From the NCBI GenBank assembly GCA_002287215.1, contig LMVO01000002.1, positions 1 through 64,000 of the forward strand: a stretch of 64,000 bases of DNA, written 5' to 3'. Each line of letters begins with the position of its first letter. Position 1 is the stretch's first letter. The stretch is from Methanocorpusculum parvum. GTDB lineage: Archaea > Halobacteriota > Methanomicrobia > Methanomicrobiales > Methanocorpusculaceae. The position numbers and the translations under genes were made by a program. This document shows positions 63,998-64,000 of the stretch, piece after piece. The notes beneath the pieces are model-generated. The model saw nothing but the letters and a program-made list of their open reading frames with translations, was not told the origin of the DNA and searched no databases.

Positions 63998-64000
63998 TTT

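Overview
The window is chromosomal DNA of a methanogenic euryarchaeon. The direct evidence is methanofuran biosynthesis (mfnB, 53.8 kb), a formylmethanofuran dehydrogenase gene (45.2-47.0 kb), a methanogenesis-marker-12-type gene (25.4-26.3 kb), a four-subunit pyruvate:ferredoxin oxidoreductase (22.4-25.3 kb), archaeal-type Leu, Pro and Ala tRNA synthetases, A/T-rich archaeal TATA boxes close to start codons, and tRNA genes without encoded CCA. Codon use and gene content look most like the Methanomicrobiales, perhaps Methanocorpusculum; that placement is from memory and not tested.

Layout. 0-2.7 kb: a DUF92 membrane protein converging on a two-subunit fumarase. 2.9-4.5 kb: an Agl23-type membrane glycosyltransferase-like protein. 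4.5-9.3 kb: a 1577-residue SF1 helicase with a terminal nuclease-like domain. 9.3-12.6 kb: a permease-ATPase-permease amino-acid ABC operon with no binding protein, a small membrane protein and a nitrilase-family amidohydrolase. 12.8-19.6 kb: a visibly AT-richer glycan island with three glycosyltransferases, a flippase and a complete insertion sequence. 19.7-25.3 kb: a membrane hydrolase, threonine synthase, a surface protein and porCDAB. 25.4-32.7 kb: marker 12, a J-domain protein, an unknown protein, S-adenosyl/inosylhomocysteine hydrolase, tandem patatins and hisF-methyltransferase-hisI. 32.7-42.8 kb: a PIN/KH ATPase, leuS, a PAC2 protein, tRNA-Arg, a DRG-type GTPase, tRNA-Glu and a geranylgeranyl-reductase-family gene. 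42.9-51.3 kb: CbiOQ-type metal uptake, a candidate structured RNA with a 37-codon gene, a fused fmdD-fmdB gene and a CoA-dehydratase/activase pair. 51.4-59.4 kb: proS, a KH protein, hisE, mfnB, guaB, a membrane winged-helix regulator and alaS. 59.6-60.4 kb: a long non-coding inverted repeat. 60.4-64 kb: a FecCD/BtuCD-type ABC system, a TIM-barrel gene and a cell-surface protein.

Together the genes cover carbon entry (formylmethanofuran dehydrogenase, methanofuran synthesis), pyruvate synthesis, part of a reductive TCA branch (fumarase), histidine, threonine and GTP synthesis, translation, metal or corrinoid uptake and surface glycosylation. The items with least obvious precedent are the approximately 835-bp interrupted inverted repeat at 59.55-60.39 kb, built from stem-loops with compensatory stem changes and with a related fragment at 2.73-2.78 kb, and the candidate structured RNA followed by a tiny basic protein gene at 44.85-45.18 kb.
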